Shown here piece by piece: positions 9,254 through 17,385 of a DNA stretch of 32,715 nt. This DNA is from an uncultured Bacteroidales bacterium. Its GTDB lineage: Bacteria > Bacteroidota > Bacteroidia > Bacteroidales > Paludibacteraceae. Within the stretch, counting starts at the first letter, position 1. The number at the start of each line of letters is the position of its first letter. The translations under genes were made by a program, and so were the position numbers. The stretch covers positions 1 through 32,715 of the forward strand of contig CAIQOG010000389.1 of assembly GCA_903873355.1 (NCBI GenBank), written 5' to 3'. Under the pieces are notes generated by a model. The model did no database searches and was not told the DNA's origin. It was given only the letters and a program-made list of their open reading frames with translations.

Positions 9254-10654
9254 TTATTTCTTCAAGTAATTCAAACTCCACACAAATACTCCATAACTCC
9301 AATCGCTTAAAACCATGCTTGGATATTCAGGATCGTAAATATCACCTGTAGCGACATTGTATTTTTCGTAAATAAAACCGGGAATACGTTTTACTGTATT
9401 GTTGCCTGTTTTGGTTCTTTTGATGTATGATTCCGGAAATGGTTTTATGAAATTCCGGGTAGTAATATCTAAATACTTTTGCGCAATACGTTTTGCATCA
9501 GCTTTGTAGCCATAATTATCTAATCCCTTAATCATCAAGTAATACATGGGTGGCCAACCAGCCGGATAATCCCATTGATAAGTGCGATCATGCTTCGCTT
9601 TTTCGCATACAGCCGGACCGAATTCAAACTCCAGCAAAGTCAAATTCTGAACTGTTCGTTTGACTTGCTCTTTAGTGGCCATACCGGTGTAAAGCGGGTA
9701 AAATGCCGCCATACTGGCAATTGGTGTATGACGTTTGTTCACGAAATCGTAATCCATAAACATGCCCCGTTTCTCATTCCAGCAATATTTTGTCATTAAT
9801 TCTTTTCGGGTTTTGGCTTTTTGTAGCCAATTCGGTTGGTTTTTCAATCCAAGTATCTTTACCATCCAGGCAAAGTTCATTTCATAACGATACAAATTTG
9901 TATTCAAATCCACAGCAATAAACTGATGGCAACGGTTTTCAAATCGAGGTGTAAAATCCATGCCTGTTTCCGCTTCACTCATCCATGCTTCAGCCATTTG
10001 TATTCGTTGTTCTTCGGTTGGATTATCTGTCAAACCAAATCGTGGACGCAAAACATCATAAAATTTTATCAAATCTTCTCGAGTTGCATGTTGATAAAAT
10101 CGTTGCAATCCGGGAATTGTTGTGGTATGATTTTCAATTGCATTTTTGGAAGTGTCAGTCCAGAATTTATAATCCTTCAACAACATTTCGTATGCATATT
10201 TCAGCCATTTTTTATCAGCTAACATCTTCTTTTCATATACTTCGCGCACCATCATACTTAGAAAAGGAACTTGTGAACGATTAAATGCCCAGGGTTCACT
10301 GCAATTGGGCACAAAACCGATTTGCTCTATCTCAGCAAACTGATTATCAACGGCATTCTTAGCATAAATTGCTAAACTGTCAATCAACAAAATTCCGGCA
10401 TTGGCAAAATAGGTATCCCAACAGTAAAGCACATTTCTGTTTTCATGAATACTAAAATATGGCAATGGTAATTTCAAACTTCCTTTTAACTGCCAAGTGC
10501 TTGAATCAACTCTCGATAAATACCAGGTTTTATTTATATGGGTATTTACTTTGTCCCAATCAGTTGAATACTTTGGTTTATAGGTATTGCCTCCAAACAT
10601 ATTCATAGTTTGAAACAAAAGTAAAATAATCGCAATTTTCTTAATAATCAACAT
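9254..10654 (-). CDS. GH37 (trehalase-fold) glycosidase, atypical
   Basis: A 466-aa exported (alpha/alpha)6-barrel enzyme. I use the ATG at 10654, which begins the signal peptide MLIIKKIAIILLLF; the longer reading needs TTG at 10681. Trehalase-family landmarks are visible in order: YCWDTYF (77-83), GFVPN and NRSQVP (125-130), ETGMDFTPRF with Asp233 where trehalases have the catalytic acid, AVDLN, QWDYPAGWPP (360-369), EKYNV, and EYPSMVLSDWSYGV with Glu443 aligned to the catalytic base. The trehalase signature PGGRF before the WD motif is missing (here PYFSIHE), and the GGGGEY block reads IYDPEY. The catalytic machinery seems intact but the substrate pocket differs. A periplasmic alpha-glucosidase-like activity on a glycan fragment is more likely than trehalase. 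About 1.4 kb is slightly short for GH37. Confidence 0.8.
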   Translation of the reverse strand: MLIIKKIAIILLLFQTMNMFGGNTYKPKYSTDWDKVNTHINKTWYLSRVDSSTWQLKGSLKLPLPYFSIHENRNVLYCWDTYFANAGILLIDSLAIYAKNAVDNQFAEIEQIGFVPNCSEPWAFNRSQVPFLSMMVREVYEKKMLADKKWLKYAYEMLLKDYKFWTDTSKNAIENHTTTIPGLQRFYQHATREDLIKFYDVLRPRFGLTDNPTEEQRIQMAEAWMSEAETGMDFTPRFENRCHQFIAVDLNTNLYRYEMNFAWMVKILGLKNQPNWLQKAKTRKELMTKYCWNEKRGMFMDYDFVNKRHTPIASMAAFYPLYTGMATKEQVKRTVQNLTLLEFEFGPAVCEKAKHDRTYQWDYPAGWPPMYYLMIKGLDNYGYKADAKRIAQKYLDITTRNFIKPFPESYIKRTKTGNNTVKRIPGFIYEKYNVATGDIYDPEYPSMVLSDWSYGVFVWSLNYLKK

Positions 10655-10682
10655 ATTGTATTTAAAGTTTAATGGGATCAAC

Positions 10683-12347
10683 TTATTTGAAATTCAAACT
10701 TTCTAATTTTATTTTTAATTGATTTAGTACTTTTATTTCTGACGATGAAATATCATTCAAGCAATTATTATCTACCATTATATCATATAGTTGATATTTA
10801 TTAGCATTCTTCACCAATCGCCACTTCCCCTCAATTAATACAATAATTCCATTGCTCAATGCAGCACTATTGGTTATGATCAGCGAGTTGATTTTTTCAA
10901 ATTGTGCTATTGGAATACCAGAATGCGTTTTTGCTTTAAATCGATCAATATCAATTCCATCAATATCATTAAGATGCATTGCCGGTCTGTATTCATTGCG
11001 AAGATAATCAAATGTGATATTATAAAGTTCCAAATTTTTGATATGACGGGCAAAAATACCGTAGGCAGGTGTCAACTGCTTTGGTGGGTCTGGATAACCA
11101 GCTCCTAACTCAGGAAAATCAGTAAACCCACTTGCTCTATTGCCACCGCCGCTATATTGAATTCGAATATTGCTTAGTCGGATATTCTCCAGTTTTGAAT
11201 CTGGTGTTCCTGTAATAGAAATTCCACTGGTAGAATCTGTTTGATTGGCCACAACATTTGAAATACTGATACTTCTTCCTCTGGAAATACCAGGATTAGG
11301 ATCGCGCATCCGGTCGCCCAAGGTGATGTAAATGGGATATTTTACGCCATTCGTCATGGTTAAATTATCAATTGAAATGTTTTCCATTATTCCACCATCG
11401 ACACATTCGATGGCAAGCCCCCAGCATTGTCGGAAAGTGCAATTTGAAATTGCCACATTTCGAAATCCACCATTCGATTCGGTTCCAAGTTTAATCCTAC
11501 CATTTGACCTGAATGATGACAAATAAGTGCCATTTAACATAGAACCCATTTCGCAGCCCGAAACCTGACAATTGGTAATAGTTAAGTTCTCAGTTATCAC
11601 TTTACGTCCTAAAGCATACGAACTTTTAGGACAAATTCCGTCATCATTGGGTGAATTTATCATACAATTTGAAACAATTGTATTGGTGCAACAATCAATA
11701 TCAATGCCATCGCGATTTGTGTCAATAATGACTTTATCAATCAGTACCATATTGCATCCTGTAACTAAAACAGCAAACCAACCTCCACGAAAAATTGTGA
11801 TATTCTCAATTTTCACATTTGAGCATTCCAAAAAAGCAATTGATTTATTGGCTACTTCTTCAAATCCAACCTTTTTTGATACATCATTTCTTACAAGTCC
11901 TTCGCCATCAATCATACCAAAACCAGTAATGGAAACATTTTTAAGTTTTTTGCCCCAAATCAGACTATTTTGAAAGTAAGTATGTCCGTGATCTAAATAT
12001 TGTGGTGTTACTCCCTTTTCTAAACCGTCGTAATAATCCGTATTACCATTTTTTTGAGGAGCTGCAAGAATAACTGCTCCTGCATCCAGATAAAGATTAA
12101 TGTTACTTTTCATGCGAATGCTTCCACTCAAATATGTTCCTGCAGGCAAAAACACTGTTCCACCTCCATTTTTATCGGCAGCTTCAATAGCTTTGTTTAT
12201 AGCTGGACTGTCAAGGGTTTTACCATCGCCCTTTGCGCCATAATCTTTTATATTATAACAAGTTAAATTGGATGCATGGATGATAACCATACAACAAAAA
12301 AACATGAATAGCAATACAAATTTTTGCAATTTCATAATTGTTTGCAT
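10683..12347 (-). CDS. GH28-like pectinase, right-handed beta-helix
   Basis: A 554-aa exported parallel beta-helix enzyme (signal peptide about 1-25; a second ATG at 12335 gives nearly the same peptide). It starts with the family block YNIKDYGAKGDGKTLDSPAI (31-50) and GGGTVFLPAGTYLSGSI. The GH28 active-site series is present in altered form: TNRDGID (210-216) for NTDGID, NDDGICPKS (234-242) with the DD pair, and NGRIKLGTES (282-291) with RIK. The usual GHG is not visible, and CEMGS occupies about that place. This variant is usual in exo-acting rhamnogalacturonidase or exo-polygalacturonase relatives. A galacturonate- or rhamnose-linked uronic target is inferred. The start is one base after the GH92 stop, so the two are tightly coupled. 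Confidence 0.85.
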   Translation of the reverse strand: MQTIMKLQKFVLLFMFFCCMVIIHASNLTCYNIKDYGAKGDGKTLDSPAINKAIEAADKNGGGTVFLPAGTYLSGSIRMKSNINLYLDAGAVILAAPQKNGNTDYYDGLEKGVTPQYLDHGHTYFQNSLIWGKKLKNVSITGFGMIDGEGLVRNDVSKKVGFEEVANKSIAFLECSNVKIENITIFRGGWFAVLVTGCNMVLIDKVIIDTNRDGIDIDCCTNTIVSNCMINSPNDDGICPKSSYALGRKVITENLTITNCQVSGCEMGSMLNGTYLSSFRSNGRIKLGTESNGGFRNVAISNCTFRQCWGLAIECVDGGIMENISIDNLTMTNGVKYPIYITLGDRMRDPNPGISRGRSISISNVVANQTDSTSGISITGTPDSKLENIRLSNIRIQYSGGGNRASGFTDFPELGAGYPDPPKQLTPAYGIFARHIKNLELYNITFDYLRNEYRPAMHLNDIDGIDIDRFKAKTHSGIPIAQFEKINSLIITNSAALSNGIIVLIEGKWRLVKNANKYQLYDIMVDNNCLNDISSSEIKVLNQLKIKLESLNFK

Positions 12348-12348
12348 A

Positions 12349-14592
12349 TCATTTTCTTGGTTTATCTGTCAATTCAATTATCATTTTTCCACCACTTACA
12401 ATTTCCTGATGTGTCAGTTGGTAGTTGGTGAGTTTCACACCATTTAATTTCATTGATTTAATAAAGATGTTTTTCGTATTTCCATTTTTGGTTTCAATTA
12501 CAAACTGTTTTCCTTTGTAATATTTTGAGTCCAGATGAATGATTATTTTTTTGAAAACAGGCGAAGATATTTGATAATCCATTTTCCCCGGACAATCAGG
12601 ATAAATTCCCATCATGGCATACAGTAACCACGCCGACATGGTTCCGGTATCATCGTTTCCCGGAATACCATCAAAGCCTGTTGAATATTCGCTTTCAATC
12701 AGTGAATGCACCGTTTCCTGGGTTCTCCACTCTTCCCCTTTGGCATAATTGAAAAGAAACGGATAAGCTAAATCTGGCTCATTAGTTGGCTCGTACAATT
12801 TATTATCAAATATTGTTTGAAGCCGTAATGCAAATTTCTTTTCGCCGCCCAACAATTCAATAAGCTTTGGCATAGCATGAGGTACAAAGAAATTATAATT
12901 ATGGGCATTTCCTTCCACATAACCCGGCCCACCGCTTCCCGGCCATGGCATTTCGCCCAACGTTTGTTTGTCATCGAATGGTTCAACCCAAGTTCCATCT
13001 GAGTTTCTCTGACGTAGGAATCCTGTTTTAGCATCAAAGAGGAATTGCCAACGGTCTGACATAGTTGAATAAATTGTATAATCAGCAGTTTTCCCAAGAG
13101 TTTTAGCTAGTTGTGCAATATTCCAATCGGCAAAATTATATTCCAGAGTGGTTGATACTGTTCCCCAAACATCGCCACCATTTTTCCGGTATTCAGCTGG
13201 GATGTAGCCCTTGTTTTCCCAATATGGTTTTATTGCCTTACGAACATATTCAACATTTTTCCTATCACGTTCTTTTTCAGTTGTATAAACAACTTTGGAA
13301 TTATGAATCATGGCTTTATAGGCAGTTTCCACATCAAAATCACGAATACCACGTTGATAGGTATCATTAATCACCACACAAGCCGGATCGCCATTCATAA
13401 CCCCTTTTTCCTTACTGAAACATTCCCAATGAGGCAACCAACCGTATTCGTTGTACATATCAATCATCGATTTTACCATGTCCGATTGTTGTTGCGGATA
13501 AACTAAACTCATAAAAGGATGCAGGTTGCGGTAGGTGTCCCAAAGCGAAAAAAGGGTGTAACGACTCCCTGATGCTTTTTTCAAAGTTTTCATCTTTTCC
13601 ATACTAGGATATTCACCATTCACATCATTCAAAATATTGGGGTGACTCATGGTATGATAAAGGGCAGTATAGAATTTTACTTTATCGGATGTGGTTCCAC
13701 CTTCTACTTGTATTTGGTTCAGTTTACTTTCCCATGCCATTTTATTTTCAGCCAACACTTGAATAAAAGTCTTATCAGCAATCTCTTTTTCCAAATTCAT
13801 TTTGGCATTTTCGACAGATACAAATGAGATTCCGACTTTAATTTCAACCGGATTTTTGGTGGCTGACAAATCGATGATAGCACCAATACTATCGCGTTTA
13901 ACGCTGATTTCTTTTTCGTTAGTTTCAACTCTGTTTTTCACCAAAGTGATATTATTTTCGGTAATTCCGGGTATCACAAAATAGTAATAAACACGTGTAT
14001 TTCCGGGTTTTCCACAAAACTGACCATCGTCGCGACAGCCGCTAATTGTATTCGATTCTTTTCGTATAATAAAAGTTGAATCTTCAGAATTTAGTCGTGT
14101 CAAGTCAATTTTCAGGAATTTCTGTTTGTTTGTTCCAAAATCAATCTTCAAAATCCCACTTCGGGTTAAATCTGTCATTTCTATGGAAATTCCTTTATCT
14201 AACTTACAAGTATAATATCCGGCAGAAGCGCTGTCATTTAGTAATTTAACGAACTCATTTTTAAAAAAAGGTCTTTGATTATCGGGCAATAAAATCACAT
14301 TTCCAAAATTAGAACAGCCCGTTCCGACCAAATTTATAAGTCCTACACCATAGAAACTAGTTTTACCAGCTAAATAATAGGTTGGTGTTATACGTGCTAC
14401 ATTAATCGGCGACAAGTGTATCATTCCAAATGGATACAATGGTCCGGGTGATTGATTTCCACCTCGCGAAATACCTATAAAGGGTTTCACAAAATCTGTC
14501 AAAGGTTTTTCAATTGCAGAAACCTGTAAGCAACTAAATATGAACAGAATTAGAAATATAAGTACCTGTTTGTTTTTAAGGATAACTTTCAT
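12349..14592 (-). CDS. GH92 family alpha-mannosidase
   Basis: A 747-aa calcium-dependent exo-alpha-mannosidase by family. The ATG at 14592 begins a signal peptide (MKVILKNKQVLIFL); the longer reading starts at TTG 14646 and would overlap the epimerase. The N-terminal beta-sandwich begins DFVKPFIGISRGGNQSPG with PFGMIHLSP (55-63). The helical barrel holds FSLWDTYRNLHPF (348-360), LPHWE (386-390), TLEYNFADW (482-490), EGNAHNYNFF (560-569) with Glu560 as the probable general acid, and PGNDDTGTMSAW (644-655) with the calcium/base aspartates. EGNAHNY replaces the common EGNAWQY, so mannosyl-linkage preference may differ. The gap to the epimerase stop is 7 bases. A cysteine at 21 follows FS, but the lipobox is poor, so lipoprotein status is doubtful. 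Confidence 0.93.
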   Translation of the reverse strand: MKVILKNKQVLIFLILFIFSCLQVSAIEKPLTDFVKPFIGISRGGNQSPGPLYPFGMIHLSPINVARITPTYYLAGKTSFYGVGLINLVGTGCSNFGNVILLPDNQRPFFKNEFVKLLNDSASAGYYTCKLDKGISIEMTDLTRSGILKIDFGTNKQKFLKIDLTRLNSEDSTFIIRKESNTISGCRDDGQFCGKPGNTRVYYYFVIPGITENNITLVKNRVETNEKEISVKRDSIGAIIDLSATKNPVEIKVGISFVSVENAKMNLEKEIADKTFIQVLAENKMAWESKLNQIQVEGGTTSDKVKFYTALYHTMSHPNILNDVNGEYPSMEKMKTLKKASGSRYTLFSLWDTYRNLHPFMSLVYPQQQSDMVKSMIDMYNEYGWLPHWECFSKEKGVMNGDPACVVINDTYQRGIRDFDVETAYKAMIHNSKVVYTTEKERDRKNVEYVRKAIKPYWENKGYIPAEYRKNGGDVWGTVSTTLEYNFADWNIAQLAKTLGKTADYTIYSTMSDRWQFLFDAKTGFLRQRNSDGTWVEPFDDKQTLGEMPWPGSGGPGYVEGNAHNYNFFVPHAMPKLIELLGGEKKFALRLQTIFDNKLYEPTNEPDLAYPFLFNYAKGEEWRTQETVHSLIESEYSTGFDGIPGNDDTGTMSAWLLYAMMGIYPDCPGKMDYQISSPVFKKIIIHLDSKYYKGKQFVIETKNGNTKNIFIKSMKLNGVKLTNYQLTHQEIVSGGKMIIELTDKPRK

Positions 14593-14599
14593 TTTATTG

Positions 14600-15604
14600 C
14601 TACAAATCAGAATGAATATTTGAAGTAAAAATCTCAAAATCTGCAATCATCTTGTCCATCAATGCATTGATGCCACTGTTTGGTTCACGAAATCCCGGAT
14701 TCTCGGTATACCATTTTACAATTTCTTTTGCACCTTCTACAAACTTAATTTGCGGGTTGAAATCAGGTACAAATCGTTTAATTTTCGAATTATCAAAAAT
14801 CATACTGTTCGCTTTATCACTTATTACACCAGCACCAAAATCGGTATCGTACTGGTAAATAATATCTGAAGGAATATGTACAAATTTAGGAATAATGTTT
14901 AACTCGGATGCAAAAATAGAATAAATCTGATTCCATGTTAACCATTCGTCGGAAGTTATATGAAAGGCTTCATTTACCGCTTTTGGATTACCTAACAACC
15001 CGACAAGTCCAACTGCAAAATCTCTATGATTAGTCAGTGTCCAGATGGAAGTTCCATCTCCCGGAATTACTACCGTAAGTCCCCTTTTCATCCTGTCGAA
15101 TACAGTGTAATCTCCAACTAAAGGCAATAATGTTTTATCGTAAGTATGTGAAGGACGAACAATAGTGTATGGAAAATTGGTTTTTTTATACGATTCAATT
15201 AAAAGCTCTTCGCAAGCTATTTTATTACGGGAGTATTCCCAATATGGATTTCCTAATAGTGAATCTTCAGTTACAGGTAATTTATTGGGTATATCGTAAG
15301 CCGAAGCTGTACTGATAAAAATATATTGATTGGTTTTACCCTCAAACAAATTTACATTCGCTTTTACATGTTCGGGGGTATACGAAATAAAATCTACCAC
15401 AGCATCAAAAAAATGGTCGTTGATAAGCTCTTTGGTTTGTTCCGTATTTCGTATATCGGCAATCAGTGTCTTTACTCCCGAAATTTCTCGAACATTACTT
15501 GATTGACCTCTATTCAGATGATATAAATCAATTCCTTTTGAAATGGCTAATTCCGAGCAAGCAGAACTAATAATTCCGGTGCCACCGATAAAAAGTACTT
15601 TCAT
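14600..15604 (-). CDS. NAD(P)-dependent sugar epimerase/dehydratase (extended SDR)
   Basis: A 334-aa cytosolic enzyme: no signal peptide, and the chain opens directly with the Rossmann motif VLFIGGTGIIS (3-13). The catalytic Ser region is FISTASAYD (96-104), and YSRNK (124-128) supplies the Tyr-Lys pair of extended short-chain dehydrogenases. TIVRPSHTY and the later WTLTNHRDFAVGL segment are typical of NAD-dependent epimerase/dehydratase proteins. It is the only clearly cytoplasmic enzyme of the operon, so it probably acts on a sugar released by the others or its nucleotide derivative (inference). It is not a plain GalE: the sequence after the YxxxK is of the shorter mixed type often annotated as NAD-dependent epimerase. 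It precedes GH92 with a 7-base gap. Confidence 0.85.
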   Translation of the reverse strand: MKVLFIGGTGIISSACSELAISKGIDLYHLNRGQSSNVREISGVKTLIADIRNTEQTKELINDHFFDAVVDFISYTPEHVKANVNLFEGKTNQYIFISTASAYDIPNKLPVTEDSLLGNPYWEYSRNKIACEELLIESYKKTNFPYTIVRPSHTYDKTLLPLVGDYTVFDRMKRGLTVVIPGDGTSIWTLTNHRDFAVGLVGLLGNPKAVNEAFHITSDEWLTWNQIYSIFASELNIIPKFVHIPSDIIYQYDTDFGAGVISDKANSMIFDNSKIKRFVPDFNPQIKFVEGAKEIVKWYTENPGFREPNSGINALMDKMIADFEIFTSNIHSDL

Positions 15605-15644
15605 TGTTATTATTTAATTATATGATAAATATTTTTTTGACCAA

Positions 15645-17372
15645 TTAAGGCAATAACACAGCATCGGCCCAATCGGCATGATCGTACTCGGGCAAATCGC
15701 CGCCATCAGACACTACAAGTTTTAGTTCATTTATGCCTTTAATATCCACACTTACAAATTCGGCTTTATCGTTTGCTTTTTTTATGGCACTTTTATAGAG
15801 TAAAACGCCATCACCCCATACTTCGAACTGCGCGCTGGATTGCGTATTGCCAAAAACAGCATCGTCAATACCTACTGAAGCTGTAAACCGACTGTATTTT
15901 GCCGAAATATGATAAATTATTTCACCATAAGAATGTGAGCCCAAACCTTTTTTGAATTCCTGTCTGCCAATTTTTATAGGCGTTACATCCACCGATTTAT
16001 CCATGGTCAGGCAACGGTAACCTTGTTTGCTGAATTCGGGTTCAATATCGCTCAAAAAGGTTTTTTCTATTTTATTCCAATTAATTGTTAATCCAGCCGA
16101 AAGTTTTGATTTTACACCGTAAAGTGTTTCGGCCATTACTGTATATAAGTAGCATTTTCCTGCCAATTCGGTTGGAATTTTAAATTGAGTAGCTGTAGTA
16201 CTGCCAATATTCTTGCCATTTTTGTAAATAGTATAAAAAGCAGCTTCTGCAACTGGCTTCCATTTTAAAATCTGTTTTTTGTTTTTTATTAGTTGAGGAG
16301 TTGCTAACGAATTGGGGTTTTTATCAAAAATTGATAAGTCCCATTTATCAAGAAATTGCAATCGAATTATTTTATTATCACGAATCACAAAAGGTAACCA
16401 CACATAGGTTGAATTCCAGAGTTCATTGCTACAATTCCAACGGTCGGCAGTAAAAATATAACAACCAACAGGTTTGCCTGGTGCAGGAATTACACAGGTA
16501 CTTTGAGAGAAAAAGCTGGTATTGGCATTAGGGCCAAAACAAGGATCGCCTATTAGTTCCCAATTATTCAAAATATCGGTTGATATTGAATATTCCGTAG
16601 GATTGGGGCAATAACCCGTTTCGCCCGAGGTGAACAACACATACTGATTCTTGTGTTTAAACATGGCCGGAGCTTCACGATGGCGCCTATAGGATATTCT
16701 GTTCCAATCTGTTCCTTTTACGTATCCTTCTTTAGCGTTAGTAAACGTATCGTTTAATCGCACACAATACATCGACGCATTACCTTCGCTGGTATAAATA
16801 GCATAAGCCGTGGTATCATTTTCGAGAAAAAGGTTCATATCACGAAATGCGTTGCCTAACTCACGTTCGCGTAAAACCGGATTTCCTGTATATCCGTAAT
16901 CAAACTTCACCGGACGGATCTGACCAATGAATTTGAATTTTCCGTTAGGTGTATCACTGGTAGCAATACCTGCCATTCCCATGGTTCGGTTTTTGGCTTC
17001 GAGATGCGACCACATCACATATTTCCGGGTTTTGGCATTGTAAATAACTTTAGGACGTTCACATCGACCTTCCGCACCTCGGTATATTTCGGGCAATTCG
17101 CTGGCTGGGAATACAACTCCCTCGTTTTTCCATGTTGTCAAATCTTTCGACGAATAACACGAAATGCCTACTTCGTTTCCACTTCCCTGCGACTGATCCT
17201 GACCGTACCAATAGTAAGTGTCATTTACTATAGTGATACCTCCGGCATGTGCTTCAATACGCTTTCCATCGGTATCGAGCCAAAATTTGCCCGATTCAAT
17301 TGATTGATTTTTTTGTGAAAAACTACTTATATAAAAACAAATAAGCAGAAAAGATGAAAAAACAAATCTCAT
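15645..17372 (-). CDS. GH43 (subfamily 24/34-like) glycosidase with NPCBM/CBM51
   Basis: A 575-aa exported enzyme: signal peptide (1-20), a five-bladed-propeller GH43 domain (about 28-350), an FN3-like linker (about 355-432) and an NPCBM/CBM51 domain (about 436-575, with KKGLGSHSYGEIIYHI and the WADAVLL ending). The propeller begins RIEAHAGGITIVNDTYYWYG where most GH43 enzymes have an Asp general base. This His/Ala-Gly-Gly form is seen in subfamilies 24 and 34, whose characterised members act on galactose-type sugars such as beta-1,3-galactan. FRDMNLFLENDTTAYAIYTS (176-195) is also typical of that group, and Glu233 in HREAPAMF is the likely acid. An exo-galactosidase or galactofuranosidase role in arabinogalactan-like chains is inferred. 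Confidence 0.83.
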   Translation of the reverse strand: MRFVFSSFLLICFYISSFSQKNQSIESGKFWLDTDGKRIEAHAGGITIVNDTYYWYGQDQSQGSGNEVGISCYSSKDLTTWKNEGVVFPASELPEIYRGAEGRCERPKVIYNAKTRKYVMWSHLEAKNRTMGMAGIATSDTPNGKFKFIGQIRPVKFDYGYTGNPVLRERELGNAFRDMNLFLENDTTAYAIYTSEGNASMYCVRLNDTFTNAKEGYVKGTDWNRISYRRHREAPAMFKHKNQYVLFTSGETGYCPNPTEYSISTDILNNWELIGDPCFGPNANTSFFSQSTCVIPAPGKPVGCYIFTADRWNCSNELWNSTYVWLPFVIRDNKIIRLQFLDKWDLSIFDKNPNSLATPQLIKNKKQILKWKPVAEAAFYTIYKNGKNIGSTTATQFKIPTELAGKCYLYTVMAETLYGVKSKLSAGLTINWNKIEKTFLSDIEPEFSKQGYRCLTMDKSVDVTPIKIGRQEFKKGLGSHSYGEIIYHISAKYSRFTASVGIDDAVFGNTQSSAQFEVWGDGVLLYKSAIKKANDKAEFVSVDIKGINELKLVVSDGGDLPEYDHADWADAVLLP

Positions 17373-17385
17373 AATTGTAATATTT

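Noticed and set aside
9254..10654. Plain trehalase
   Set aside because: The PGGRF signature and the glycine-rich EY block are missing, so naming it trehalase would overstate the evidence.
14529..14592. GH92 as a lipoprotein
   Set aside because: The sequence before Cys21 (IFSC) is a poor lipobox, so I left it as a signal-peptide protein.
14600..15604. UDP-glucose 4-epimerase (GalE)
   Set aside because: The Rossmann and YxxxK motifs fit the broad extended SDR group, but I see no GalE-specific features; a general epimerase/reductase call is safer.
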